Positions 52,956 through 62,692 of a stretch of DNA of 64,000 nucleotides are shown in pieces; positions within the stretch are counted from its first letter, which is position 1; every line of letters starts with the position of its first letter. The notes beneath the pieces were generated by a model that was given only the letters and a program-made list of their open reading frames with translations, had not been told where the DNA came from and ran no database searches. A program made the translations under genes and the position numbers. Source of the stretch: Candida dubliniensis CD36 (Eukaryota > Ascomycota > Pichiomycetes > Serinales > Debaryomycetaceae); assembly GCF_000026945.1 (NCBI RefSeq), contig NC_012864.1, positions 310,001-374,000 of the forward strand. The letters run 5' to 3'.

Positions 52956-54554
52956 ATGGCTACTAGAGATTTACCTCATTCAGTTGGAGATTTTTGTTTT
53001 GGTTGGGTTGATCAAATTCGTAATGAAATCACTTTAGGTAAAAGTCAAGATCAATTAATAAAGGAAGATTTAATTGAAGATGATGAAACAGTTGAAACTA
53101 AAGTTGAAGTTAAAAATTTATGGCCAGCATTTGCTTCAGGAGCAGGATTATTTTCTGATGGTTATGTTAATGCTGGTATTAGTACGGTATTATCATGTTT
53201 GAAAAAAATATATGGTGATGAATTCACTAAATCTAATGCCATGAATAATATTGGATCAATTGGATTTGTTGGTACTGTTGTTGGTCAATTAAGTTTTGGT
53301 TATATTTCGGATAATTTCGATAGGAAAACTGGTATGTTAACTGCTAATGTAATGTTAATATTTTTTACATTAATGTGTGCTGTAGCATCTTGGGGGACTA
53401 CAGTTCAAGGGTTTTTCGCTTGTCTTACAGTTTGGAGATTCTTTTTAGGTATTGCTATAGGGGCAGAATATCCAACTTCTTCAGTTATTGCTTCAGAATT
53501 TGCTAATCAATTACCTTCAGGGCATAGAAATAGATATTTCAGTTGGTTCACCAATGCTATGATTGATTTTGGATTTGTAGTTGCCGCATTTGTTCCATTG
53601 GTTTTATTATGGATTTTCACTCCTCATCATTTAAGAGCCGTATGGAGATTAAGTATTGTATTAGGGGTGATCCCACCATTAATTTTATTTTTCATTCGTT
53701 TAAAAATGGATAATTCTAAATCATTCAAGAAAATGAATATGAAAAGAGTCAATTATAGTAATTATCCTTGGTGGTTGATAATTAAATTCTATTGGTTCCG
53801 TTTGACAGTTGTTTCTTTGATTTGGTTTATTTATGATTTTTCCGTGTATTCATTCGGAACTTTCAACACTATCATTATTGGCGAAGTTATACCAAATGGA
53901 ACTCTTTATGAAAATTGGGGGTGGTCAGTTGTTTTCAATTTGTTTTATATGCCAGGAGCATTTCTTGGTGCCTTTGTAGGTGATTATCTTGGACCAAGAT
54001 TAACTTTGGCAATTGGAGTTGGTGCTCAAGGAATTATTGGTATTGCCATGTCGGCATGTTTGAAAAGCTTGAAAAAACATATAGCTGGATTCGTGGTTGT
54101 TTTCGGTATTTTTTCAACGTTTGGTGAATTTGGACCAGGTAATAATACAGGATTACTAGCATCAAAAACTTGTGCTTCATCAATTAGAGGTCAATATTAC
54201 GGTATTGCTGCGGCAATTGGTAAAATTGGTGCCTTTGTTGGGACTTGGGTATTCCCAGCAATTCAAAAACATTATGCATATAATGATGATTTATCTTTAC
54301 AAGTACCATTTTATGTCAGTTCTGCCTTGTGTCTTTTCAGTGCATTTTTAACTATTTTCTTTGTTCCACCAGTTGGTCAAGATGCTATTAATAAGGAAGA
54401 TAGATTGTTCAAAGAATATTTAGAAGAAAACGGGTTTGATATAAGATTATTAGGTGATAGTGGTGTTGTTACTCAATATCAAGAAGATGAAGATATTGGT
54501 GTAATTTCTGATGAGAAAGATGATACTGTTAAAGTACAACAGAAAAATGTATAA
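52956..54554 (+). CDS. GIT4: Glycerophosphodiester transporter, third of tandem array (GIT4)
   Basis: 532 aa, 12-helix member of the same family. It departs from its siblings in motif A: GYISDNFDRKTGML, so the Arg following the conserved Asp becomes Asn and the loop is altered. Core segments GAEYPTSSVIASEFAN, YPWWLI and GQYYGIAAAIGKIGAF are conserved, so it is probably functional. In C. albicans Git4 is the secondary glycerophosphocholine carrier. It has the best-provided promoter in Pho4-type sites. Convergent with IMP2. Confidence 0.88.
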   Translation: MATRDLPHSVGDFCFGWVDQIRNEITLGKSQDQLIKEDLIEDDETVETKVEVKNLWPAFASGAGLFSDGYVNAGISTVLSCLKKIYGDEFTKSNAMNNIGSIGFVGTVVGQLSFGYISDNFDRKTGMLTANVMLIFFTLMCAVASWGTTVQGFFACLTVWRFFLGIAIGAEYPTSSVIASEFANQLPSGHRNRYFSWFTNAMIDFGFVVAAFVPLVLLWIFTPHHLRAVWRLSIVLGVIPPLILFFIRLKMDNSKSFKKMNMKRVNYSNYPWWLIIKFYWFRLTVVSLIWFIYDFSVYSFGTFNTIIIGEVIPNGTLYENWGWSVVFNLFYMPGAFLGAFVGDYLGPRLTLAIGVGAQGIIGIAMSACLKSLKKHIAGFVVVFGIFSTFGEFGPGNNTGLLASKTCASSIRGQYYGIAAAIGKIGAFVGTWVFPAIQKHYAYNDDLSLQVPFYVSSALCLFSAFLTIFFVPPVGQDAINKEDRLFKEYLEENGFDIRLLGDSGVVTQYQEDEDIGVISDEKDDTVKVQQKNV

Positions 54555-55038
54555 CAGATACTACAAGGGGGAGGTAGGAGGGGTTGGAATTGTCAGGTCT
54601 AGATATTTTGGATTTGTTTTAAGTTGTCTTTATATAAATATAATAGATTTAATTATTACTTTACTTTACTTTACTGTAGATAAAGTGTTAATTGTATGCC
54701 GAAGGATGGAATTGTATTTTGCAACAGAAGGCTGTAAAGTAATTATGTCCTACAACCGGTAGAGTATCTGCATATGAGTTGCCTGGTACTACTACCATTT
54801 GCCTCATACCTTTACAATGCACCCCCTATTTCTTTTATAAGATAATCTTGGTACAACATTTCCTTTGTCCTGATTGGAACTACACGTAAGATTAATGCTT
54901 CGTAACTTGGAATATTTGAATTCTAATTTCTTCTTATGTATATACAAACCCCCTTCATTACAATTCAACCCTCCATTCATTTCTATTTACCCAAATGTGA
55001 TATCAATTAAGCACCCCCTTACCCCCCCTATTTCATTT
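54555..55038. other. Intergenic, convergent 3' ends of GIT4 and IMP2
   Basis: 484 bp. Contains TTTAC pentamers (about 54655-54676) and C-rich patches near 54823 and 55014-55030. No gene seen. Confidence 0.5.
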
Positions 55039-55527
55039 CTATAAATTTCTTTGTAAATCACTTCCAAGCCTACTTGGAGGCCATATTATTGTCACAACTT
55101 TACCAATCACTAATCCTTGACTAACAGGTCCAAACTTATTAGAATCTATAGAATGGAAACTATTATCTCCTTCAACCCATAAATGGTTTCTTGGGATTTT
55201 CACTTCAGATTTAGGATACGGTGGTGATTTAGGTCGTACAATATCACCCTGTATACCCACCACTCGTTTAGTCAATAATTTTTCAGGATTTTCTGGTGAT
55301 CTAAACATAATAATATCTCCTCTTGATAGTGATCCCGGTTTTTTAACATTATATTTCTGTACTAAAACAATATCTTTTGTCATTGTAGAAGTACCTGGAT
55401 TGAAAGTTGGTGTCATTGATGATCCGGTTATTTGATACGGTTGATATCCATGATTCGTAAAAGAATATAGTACTGGAAACCATGTCAATGTTAGCAAAGA
55501 GGTTTTCACTCCTCTAGGTATTCCCAT
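55039..55527 (-). CDS. IMP2: Mitochondrial inner membrane protease catalytic subunit 2 (Imp2)
   Basis: 162 aa S26 signal-peptidase-type serine protease with a Ser/Lys dyad: S37 in ITGSSMTPTF and K87 in LLTKRVVGIQGD; the box NHLWVEGDNSFHSIDSNKFGPV is the usual third signature. An N-terminal hydrophobic segment (about 9-23) anchors it in the inner membrane with the active site in the intermembrane space, where it trims sorting signals such as that of cytochrome c1. The alternative, Imp1, has a different DSR/ND context; length and order favour Imp2. Confidence 0.88.
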   Translation of the reverse strand: MGIPRGVKTSLLTLTWFPVLYSFTNHGYQPYQITGSSMTPTFNPGTSTMTKDIVLVQKYNVKKPGSLSRGDIIMFRSPENPEKLLTKRVVGIQGDIVRPKSPPYPKSEVKIPRNHLWVEGDNSFHSIDSNKFGPVSQGLVIGKVVTIIWPPSRLGSDLQRNL

Positions 55528-55932
55528 TATTTGTGTTTATATATTGGAAAGAGGGAGGGTCAAAGAAGACAACTAATGTTGCTATTGAGGTTTTGTTTCA
55601 ATTGGCAATATTCCAAAGAAGAAAGATTATTTAAGTTGTCTTCCCACACAGTATTTTTTTTTTTTTTTTTTGTTTGTTTTTAGTTCTTCCTTACCTCTGT
55701 CCTGTCCTGTCTAGTCCTCTCGGGTTTTATGATTCGTGCGATTGCGGCAAAAAAAAAAAAAAAAAAGGTCGCCGCAAAATTGATATTAATTGTTGGGACG
55801 ACTTGCTGCTGCTGCCAATGGCAATAAAAAAAAAAACCATCAATTGGTTTGAAATATTCTTTCTTTTTTGCAAAGAACTAACTAATCTTTATATCTCCCA
55901 CTTAAAACTATTCATTATTCTTGCAGCCAACT
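55528..55932. promoter_or_regulatory. Divergent promoter, IMP2 / MIX14-like gene
   Basis: 405 bp. It has an ACTAAC-like branch motif (about 55876) and TTGCAG at 55921-55926 just before the MIX14 start, but no canonical donor, so a 5' intron is not called. An ATG at 55818 opens a 42-codon frame that overlaps the start of the downstream gene out of frame. Confidence 0.45.
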
Positions 55933-56250
55933 ATGGATCAAGCTAAACCTGGATTTCTAGATCAGTTTTTATTGGAAGACATTTCTCGTCATTGTCCTCA
56001 TCAGTTTTTATCTTTCCATCAATGCATGACATTACCTGAACCAGATCCAAATCAATGTTTCCAACAACAAGTTGATTTGACTAAATGTATCAAAACATCA
56101 GTTCCTTCATTTGCTAAAATTCAAAATGAATGTTTTGGGAAAATGCAGGCTTATGAAGCATGTCTAAAATTGAACAAGAGTAACACAAAGAGTTGCAGTC
56201 ATGAATTACAAAGTTTGAGAAATTGTGCTTTTGGAACCATAGATAAATAA
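55933..56250 (+). CDS. MIX14: Twin-Cx9C intermembrane-space protein, Mix14/CHCHD5-like
   Basis: 105 aa from ATG 55933. Four Cx9C motifs (C..PHQFLSFHQ..C, C..FQQQVDLTK..C, C..FGKMQAYEA..C, C..SHELQSLRN..C) form two CHCH hairpins, the layout of S. cerevisiae Mix14 (Mic14) and human CHCHD5. The start LEDISRHCPHQFL aligns with yeast IEDVVANCPQEFL. Imported into the intermembrane space by Mia40 oxidation; exact role unclear even in yeast. Adjacent to another intermembrane-space gene, IMP2, with which it shares a promoter. Confidence 0.82.
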   Translation: MDQAKPGFLDQFLLEDISRHCPHQFLSFHQCMTLPEPDPNQCFQQQVDLTKCIKTSVPSFAKIQNECFGKMQAYEACLKLNKSNTKSCSHELQSLRNCAFGTIDK

Positions 56251-56309
56251 TCAGTTTATACAAATATAGATACATATTTATTCATGATAGAAATTCTTGC
56301 ATAGTTTTA

Positions 56310-57326
56310 TTATCGCCTATGTTTCTTCTCTATAGGCTTATTCATAACTGTTAATACTGTACCATGATCACTGGTATACGCAAATCCTGTTTTCGTTGGG
56401 AACCATGTTATCGAGCTGAAAGTTTGGTTCCCACTAGAACTATTAGGGATTTCATGAACCATTTCACCACCTTCGGCTTCATATATTCTCAGATTACTAT
56501 CAGTATCATACGCAACTGCCAAATAAGTACCATCTCTACTGATATCCAATTGGGCAATACTTTGATCGACATCAGTAATAACTTTCAGATTAATCAAATT
56601 CTCTAAAGTTTTCCAAAAACTTATTACTCCTTCACTACTTCCAACAGTAAAATAATTACCTTTTGGTGATATGGCAATGGTGGTAATCGAAGAGTTATGC
56701 CCAGACACCAGTGCTCGTAATTTTGAAGATAATTCATTGTCTTCATCACCATCGATAATTTCATATAAAAGTATGCTTCCATCATGTGAAGAAACAAGGA
56801 AAAACTGATGATCATGATTAAACCATTTCAAATCGTATATATGTTCATCTAATTTGAATTGATGAATTAATTTATAATTGGCTCCAACATTGAAAAATAA
56901 AAAATTGGACGCCCTATCAACAACCACCAACAATTGACCATCATTTGAATAACGAACCAATTTTAATGAATCAAATTCACATTTTATTTCATGTAATTTA
57001 TCTCCTGTATTAGCATTCCAAATCTTTATATATTCATCTTTAGCTACTGTTGCAAATGTGAATTCTGTCATGGGATTAAATGATAAACATTCTACTGCTT
57101 TCAGATGGGCATCGAAAATAGTCTTAGGGTCAATTACTGATTCAGGAAGACATTTCCAAATCCTTATTGATCGATCTGTACGTGAATAGACTACTCTAGT
57201 ACCAGTTTGATTAATTGCAACTGTTATAATTTCTGATGGAGCATAACTCGAGATCGGTTTATCTATTAATACTATTGGAATTAAACTATTAAAGAATTTT
57301 ATATTTCTATCATTTGCACTAGGCAT
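56310..57326 (-). CDS. TEX1: WD40 protein, TEX1/THOC3-like THO complex subunit
   Basis: 338 aa, essentially one beta-propeller. WD-type units end in RIWK, KIWN, FFNV, LLYE, SFWK and RIYE. The front PSEIITVAINQTGTRVVYSRTDRSIRIWK resembles yeast Tex1 (NEILSLKFHVSGSSMAYSRMDGSLTVW) and human THOC3, subunits of THO/TREX that couple transcription to mRNA export. Shorter than S. cerevisiae Tex1 (422 aa), lacking its basic tail but ending in KKHRR. Other WD proteins of similar size cannot be fully excluded. Divergent from ERV46. Confidence 0.7.
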   Translation of the reverse strand: MPSANDRNIKFFNSLIPIVLIDKPISSYAPSEIITVAINQTGTRVVYSRTDRSIRIWKCLPESVIDPKTIFDAHLKAVECLSFNPMTEFTFATVAKDEYIKIWNANTGDKLHEIKCEFDSLKLVRYSNDGQLLVVVDRASNFLFFNVGANYKLIHQFKLDEHIYDLKWFNHDHQFFLVSSHDGSILLYEIIDGDEDNELSSKLRALVSGHNSSITTIAISPKGNYFTVGSSEGVISFWKTLENLINLKVITDVDQSIAQLDISRDGTYLAVAYDTDSNLRIYEAEGGEMVHEIPNSSSGNQTFSSITWFPTKTGFAYTSDHGTVLTVMNKPIEKKHRR

Positions 57327-57619
57327 TTGGGAATTGATTATAAGTTGGTTAGTATATTGGTAGACTTGTTTCGTCTAGTTTGGGTTTGGGTTTGGGTTTG
57401 TTTTTTTTTTATTTATTTATTGCCAAGAATGAATTTGGTGTATGTGGTTTTCTTTTGAGATTTTGATGGAAAAAGTTGAAAAATTCAACGAGACAGGACA
57501 GAAAAAAAAAAACGAACACACATATATATATATATATATATATTATTAGCCACGTAAGATAATTTCAGTTTTCTTTTTTGTTTTACCCTACCCTTATAGA
57601 CTACACATTTTCCCCCCTC

Positions 57620-58864
57620 ATGTCGTCAAGACCAAAGTTATTGTCTTTTGATGCATTTGCAAAGACAGTAGAAGATGCTAGAATCAAAACAACTTCAGGT
57701 GGGATTATTACTTTAATATGTATTTTAATAACGTTAGTGTTAATTCGAAACGAATACGTTGATTATACCACAATTATAACTCGTCCTGAATTAGTAGTGG
57801 ATCGTGATATCAACAAACAATTGGATATCAACTTAGATATAAGTTTTATTAATCTTCCTTGTGACTTGATTTCCATTGATTTACTCGATGTCACTGGAGA
57901 TTTAAGTTTGAATATTATTGATTCCGGATTGAAAAAAATTAGATTGTTGAAAAATAAACAAGGTGATGTTATTGTTAACGAAATTGAAGATGACGAACCC
58001 GCTTTTAATAATGATATTGAATTAACTGATTTAGCTAAGGGGTTGCCTGAAGGATCAGATGAAAATGCATATTGTGGGTCTTGTTATGGAGCATTACCTC
58101 AAGATAAAAAACAATTTTGTTGTAATGATTGTAACACTGTCCGTAGAGCATATGCAGAAAAGCATTGGTCGTTTTATGATGGTGAAAACATTGAACAATG
58201 TGAAAAAGAGGGCTATGTTGCCAGATTAAGAGAAAGAATTAACAACAACGAAGGTTGTCGTATCAAGGGAACAACCAAGATCAATCGTGTATCTGGTACT
58301 ATGGATTTTGCTCCTGGTGCCTCATTCACTCGTGAAGGAAGACATTTCCATGATTTGTCCTTGTATACAAAATACGAAGATAAATTCAATTTTGATCACA
58401 TAATCAATCACTTGTCATTTGGTGAAATGCCCGTAGATGGACAAGCTGATCAACTATTCGATTCCATCCATCCATTAGATGATCATCAATTTATGTTGCA
58501 CAAAAAGGCCCATCTTGTTTCATACTATTTGAAAGTTGTTGCCACAAGATTTGAGAGTTTAGATTATAAGAATAGAATAGATACTAACCAGTTTTCTGTT
58601 ATAACTCATGATAGACCATTAAGAGGAGGGAAAGATGAAGATCACCAACATACTTTACATGCTAGAGGAGGTATTCCTGGGGTCAATTTCAATTTTGATA
58701 TTTCGCCATTGAAAATCATTAATCGTCAACAATATGCTAAAACCTGGTCAGGATTTGTATTAGGTGTCATTAGTTCGATTGCTGGTGTTTTGATGGTGGG
58801 TACATTGTTGGATCGATCTGTTTTCGCTGCCCAACAAGCAATTAAAGGGAAAAAAGATATATAG
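57620..58864 (+). CDS. ERV46: ER-Golgi cargo receptor subunit Erv46
   Basis: 414 aa. Partner of Erv41 in a retrograde receptor that cycles between ER and early Golgi. Short cytosolic N-terminus, TM1 at about 30-48 (GGIITLICILITLVLI), luminal DITVDRDINKQLDINLDISF-type strand region, a Cys-rich loop YCGSC ... FCCNDC, and TM2 near residues 375-395. The C-terminus ends KKDI, a dilysine COPI-retrieval signal. ATG 57620 (MSSRPKLLSFDAFAKTVED) matches the family start; S. cerevisiae Erv46 is 415 aa. Confidence 0.94.
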   Translation: MSSRPKLLSFDAFAKTVEDARIKTTSGGIITLICILITLVLIRNEYVDYTTIITRPELVVDRDINKQLDINLDISFINLPCDLISIDLLDVTGDLSLNIIDSGLKKIRLLKNKQGDVIVNEIEDDEPAFNNDIELTDLAKGLPEGSDENAYCGSCYGALPQDKKQFCCNDCNTVRRAYAEKHWSFYDGENIEQCEKEGYVARLRERINNNEGCRIKGTTKINRVSGTMDFAPGASFTREGRHFHDLSLYTKYEDKFNFDHIINHLSFGEMPVDGQADQLFDSIHPLDDHQFMLHKKAHLVSYYLKVVATRFESLDYKNRIDTNQFSVITHDRPLRGGKDEDHQHTLHARGGIPGVNFNFDISPLKIINRQQYAKTWSGFVLGVISSIAGVLMVGTLLDRSVFAAQQAIKGKKDI

Positions 58865-59001
58865 ATAAACTATGAATTTATGCTTGTTTGGGTGGGTTTC
58901 GTCCCTCTCCCCAACCACCATTTGTATTTGCTACATGTATACTAAATATAAAAGTTTTAAACTAAAAATGATAACTATGTACAGTAAATTTATATTAAGT
59001 T

Positions 59002-59850
59002 TCAAACATCATTTAGCAAATGCTCTATGTCTCTATAATATTCTGTTGATAAACATTCTCCCAATTCTTCTTTTGTTAACCACTTAAATTCAACATCTTT
59101 TTCTTGAGCTTCGAATGCCCCAGATAATATATGAGATTTTATAAAGTATTGTTTGGAGGTATTATTGGTGTCTTGGGTTACATGACATGGCACACGAGAA
59201 ACGTTGAAATAATTGATTTTTTTACCACCAATAGAATATAATCCAGTTTCAGCTAATTCATGCAAAGGTACTAACTCACCATTTTCAGGTTGTTTGAAAT
59301 TTGGAAATTTCCATTCACCAGATTCACCTTGTTTAACCACTAAATACAATGTTCTACTCAATTTTCTTTCCAAACTGGTTGAATCATTCTTTTTATCAGC
59401 TTCAGTAATTCTTGAGTTGGGTACAATTTTTCTGGCAATATCTTGGTCCAGTTGTGTATTTTCTTCTCCTTCAGCCAATTCACTTTCTTCTTTATAAGTT
59501 TTTGGTAATCTTATGTATTGTCTGAATCTACGATCTCGATTATGCTTTAAATCTGGTGCCCCCCTTGGATAAATCACTTTAGGGTCATAACTCACTGGAT
59601 TTTCATTAAGTTCTTTGAATTTTTGTTCAGATAAAGTCCCAGGTCTAAAATAAAACCATTTTGGAAATGTCCACATTAATCTTCTCCATAATTCTGTTTG
59701 GTAATTGTAGAATTGTTGATCAAATTTTGGTACATCTGGAGTTATAATTGGTAATCTTGATAAAACTAATGTCAGAGAAATACTAGAAGATGTCGATGCA
59801 GGAATTGAGGAATAGCTTCTTATAACCCTGTGAACAGTCAACCCTCTCAT
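59002..59850 (-). CDS. MRPL17: Mitochondrial large-subunit ribosomal protein mL46 (Mrpl17)
   Basis: 282 aa (yeast 281 aa). Basic N-terminal presequence MRGLTVHRVIRSYSSIP. The Nudix-like body shows LSRTLYLVVKQGESGEWKFPNF and NYFNVSRVPCHV, conserved in mL46 but lacking the catalytic Nudix Glu box, so structural only. A Lys/Arg cluster RDRRFRQYIRLPKTY contacts rRNA in the family. Convergent with ERV46. Confidence 0.92.
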   Translation of the reverse strand: MRGLTVHRVIRSYSSIPASTSSSISLTLVLSRLPIITPDVPKFDQQFYNYQTELWRRLMWTFPKWFYFRPGTLSEQKFKELNENPVSYDPKVIYPRGAPDLKHNRDRRFRQYIRLPKTYKEESELAEGEENTQLDQDIARKIVPNSRITEADKKNDSTSLERKLSRTLYLVVKQGESGEWKFPNFKQPENGELVPLHELAETGLYSIGGKKINYFNVSRVPCHVTQDTNNTSKQYFIKSHILSGAFEAQEKDVEFKWLTKEELGECLSTEYYRDIEHLLNDV

Positions 59851-60447
59851 TTTGGTGGTGCTTTGGTGTTGTTGCTGGGTTGTGTATCTATCTACGTAGG
59901 TTCACCGAAACACCAAAACGTATAATGAGAATAAAAATTTTTCAAACCAAAGAAAAAAAAAAAAGATATTGGTAGTGTAAAATGTTCAAAGCATACAGTC
60001 GTGGCATTTGTTTCAATTTATAGATTGTAGTTAATTTAACTGATTTCTTGCTTAAGTGATAGTAGAGACTAATGAAATTCGATATTGTGAAATGGTGCTT
60101 GATAATTGTAATTTAACTCTACCTGTGAGCCAAGCGCTACGTACTCTAGGCTTAGCCAACAGAAGAAATTTTTACTTAAACTATATATCGAAATTATGCA
60201 TTTTTACAAGTGTAAGGGGTCACTGACTAATGCCTTGGCTGAATAATATGTAAACTACATATAACATGTGGTAAGGAGGAACTTAAATACCTAACTGTCT
60301 TCGCTTAATTCTTTTCATTTGATTTGTTGTTTCCTCTTTATCTGTTCCATTAGATGGAATTTTGTACCTAACCTAAAGATATATTTGGCGTTTCTTTTTT
60401 TTTTTTTTTTTTTTACTTTTGTGGAAACCTTATTTTGGCAGCCAATC
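59851..60447. promoter_or_regulatory. Divergent promoter, MRPL17 / CCP2-like peroxidase
   Basis: 597 bp. The middle part (60060-60300) has balanced composition. A T20 run (60394-60413) and TTGGCAG precede the peroxidase start. No gene seen. Confidence 0.5.
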
Positions 60448-61323
60448 ATGATTCGAAGTTATATCAAAAATATCATACTTGCCATTCTATCACCTTTACT
60501 AATCACCACACCCCCACTTGTCCTTCCTCCTCCATATGAGAAAATAATTCAGGAAATCATCACAGTGTTCTCCGTTGATAATTACGACGACGGTTCGTTG
60601 GCGCCTATTATCCTTCGTCTTGCTTGGCATTGTTGTGCTACATATGATGTGACTACCAACACTGGCGGGTCTAACGGTGCTACAATGAGATTTGTTCCTG
60701 AAATAACTGACGAAGGGAACTATGGGTTAGACGTTGCTCGTGCTGCATTAGAACCAATAAAACAACGATACCCAACAATTTCGTATGCTGACTTGTGGAC
60801 ATTGGCAGGAAAAGTTGCAATAGAACATATGGGCGGTCCTACAATTATCTGGAAAAGTGGCAGAGTTGATTATACAAACGATCAAGATGTCCCACCTAAT
60901 GGGTTGTTGCCGTTTGCTGACAAAAATGCAAACCACGTACGAAAAACATTTACAAGATTAGGATTTAATGATCGGGAAACGGTAGCTCTAATAGGTGCTC
61001 ATGGTGTAGGTAGATGTCACAAACGGTTCAGTGGTTGGGAAGGTAAATGGACCAGCATCCCCAAAACCTTCTCAAACCAATTTTATGTGGTGTTACTTAA
61101 TGAAATATGGAGTCAGGGTGAAGTCCCGGAAACTGGCAAAACACAATACTTTAATGCTGATAAATCACTAATAATGCTAAACACCGACATGGAGTTGATT
61201 AGAGATAAGTCGTACTTGCGTTGGGTTGAAATTTATGCAAAAGATGAACCAAGGTTTTTGCACGACTTTTCCGCCGCTTTCGCAAAATTATTAGAGTTAG
61301 GGATAAAACGGGAACCGTTCTAA
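60448..61323 (+). CDS. CCP2: Heme peroxidase, CCP2-like (class I, cytochrome c peroxidase family)
   Basis: 291 aa class I heme peroxidase. Distal triad R57, W60, H61 (LRLAWHCC), proximal heme ligand H185 (LIGAHGVGRCH), W201 at the place of the cytochrome c peroxidase radical Trp (GWEGKW) and D247 (NTDMEL) hydrogen-bonded to the proximal His. The N-terminus MIRSYIKNIILAILSPLLI is a hydrophobic signal or anchor instead of a standard mitochondrial presequence. Known in databases as a putative heme-binding peroxidase distinct from Ccp1. ATG 60448 chosen; the longer upstream frame is T-rich. BNA2 starts 46 bp after its stop. Confidence 0.9.
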   Translation: MIRSYIKNIILAILSPLLITTPPLVLPPPYEKIIQEIITVFSVDNYDDGSLAPIILRLAWHCCATYDVTTNTGGSNGATMRFVPEITDEGNYGLDVARAALEPIKQRYPTISYADLWTLAGKVAIEHMGGPTIIWKSGRVDYTNDQDVPPNGLLPFADKNANHVRKTFTRLGFNDRETVALIGAHGVGRCHKRFSGWEGKWTSIPKTFSNQFYVVLLNEIWSQGEVPETGKTQYFNADKSLIMLNTDMELIRDKSYLRWVEIYAKDEPRFLHDFSAAFAKLLELGIKREPF

Positions 61324-61369
61324 AAATTTCTTTTTTGTTGCACCACTTTTTTTTTTTTTTTTTCCAGCA

Positions 61370-62692
61370 ATGATTATCCCAAATATCAAAGAGTTTGATG
61401 TGTTCCCTAACTCAGGGTTCCTTCCCTCGAAACTCCCTTTAGAACGTCTTCCTCAGGAGTACTACCAGCCATGGGAAAATATAGTAAATAACCTTCCCTC
61501 GTTGATACTCACAAAACGTATTAGAGCAACCATAGATAAACTTCCAGTATTAGAAACCACCCGCCTTACCTCCGAAGAAGAGTACCGCAGAGCTTACCAG
61601 ATCTTAGGGTTCCTTGCTCATGCATACATTTGGGGAACCGATACACCAACCGATAAATTACCTTCCCAGATTGCCACACCATGGATAAAAGTTTCGGACC
61701 ATCTCGGATTACCCCCAATAGCAACCTACGCTGGTCTTTGTCTTTGGAATTTTAAACAAATCATGCCTAGCGACGATATATGGGACTTGGATAATTTGAC
61801 AACTATAAACACATTTACAGGTTCGATCGACGAAAGTTGGTTCTATTTGGTGAGTGTATATTTTGAACACAAGGGTGCATTGGCTATTACTACTGGTTTA
61901 GATGCTATTAAATGTGCTTACAATAACGACACCAAAGGATTGGTTGAAAACTTGCAACAACTCGCTGAAGCTATTGATAGTCTTGGGTCTGTACTTATGA
62001 AAATGGAAGAAATGTGTGATCCCCATGTGTTTTACTTTAGGATTAGACCATACTTGGCTGGATGGAAAAACATGACTGAGGTGGGGCTCAAAGGTGTTTA
62101 CTATGGAGAAGAGAAAAAAGTCAGAAACTATTCTGGTGGATCTAACGCTCAGAGCTCATTAATTCAGTTCTTGGACATTTTGCTTGGGGTAAAACACTAT
62201 TCAACTGGAGAAAGACCATTGCCATTTAAATCTGGCTCTGGTTCTGGTGCAGAAAATGGGTTTATGAACGAAATGAGACAATACATGCCAGGCAACCACC
62301 AAAAATTCTTATCAAAAATCCAGGAAATCACCAACATAAACCAGTATGTTTTGGACCACAAAGATTCTCACCCAGAATTGGTATTATCATACGACGCATG
62401 TCTCGCCATGTTAAAACTGTTTAGAGATAAGCATATACAGATTGTTACTCGTTACGTTGTTTTGCAAGCAAAGAAAACCGAAAAGATGGGATCTTCTTCC
62501 ACATTAAGATCTGGTCTTGCACGTAAAAAGAAAGAAGAAAGAGGTACGGGCGGTACATCTTTACTTCCATTCCTCAAACAGTGCAGAGATGAAACTGGTG
62601 ATCCAGCTGCAGGTAATTGGGGTCAAAGAATTCTCAGTGATGGTGTGATGAGATTGACGTTTTCCAAGCCAAACGGGATCAATGAGGATTAA
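61370..62692 (+). CDS. BNA2: Indoleamine 2,3-dioxygenase Bna2
   Basis: 440 aa heme dioxygenase that opens tryptophan to N-formylkynurenine, first step of kynurenine-route NAD+ synthesis. Family blocks: YRRAYQILGFLAHAYIWG near 80-100, LPPIATYAGLCLWNFK, PHVFYFRIRPYLAGWK (Phe/Arg for substrate), GGSNAQSSLIQFLDILLG, and MPGNHQKFL with H310 as the proximal heme ligand. A Lys-rich KKTEKMGSSSTLRSGLARKK insertion lies near 385-400. Its start follows a T18 run and CCAG. The upstream neighbour is another heme enzyme in the same orientation. Confidence 0.94.
   Translation: MIIPNIKEFDVFPNSGFLPSKLPLERLPQEYYQPWENIVNNLPSLILTKRIRATIDKLPVLETTRLTSEEEYRRAYQILGFLAHAYIWGTDTPTDKLPSQIATPWIKVSDHLGLPPIATYAGLCLWNFKQIMPSDDIWDLDNLTTINTFTGSIDESWFYLVSVYFEHKGALAITTGLDAIKCAYNNDTKGLVENLQQLAEAIDSLGSVLMKMEEMCDPHVFYFRIRPYLAGWKNMTEVGLKGVYYGEEKKVRNYSGGSNAQSSLIQFLDILLGVKHYSTGERPLPFKSGSGSGAENGFMNEMRQYMPGNHQKFLSKIQEITNINQYVLDHKDSHPELVLSYDACLAMLKLFRDKHIQIVTRYVVLQAKKTEKMGSSSTLRSGLARKKKEERGTGGTSLLPFLKQCRDETGDPAAGNWGQRILSDGVMRLTFSKPNGINED

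Noticed and set aside
55528..55926. Intron ahead of the MIX14-like gene
   Set aside because: Branch-like ACTAAC and acceptor-like TTGCAG exist, but no GTATGT or GTAAGT donor with an upstream coding exon was found.
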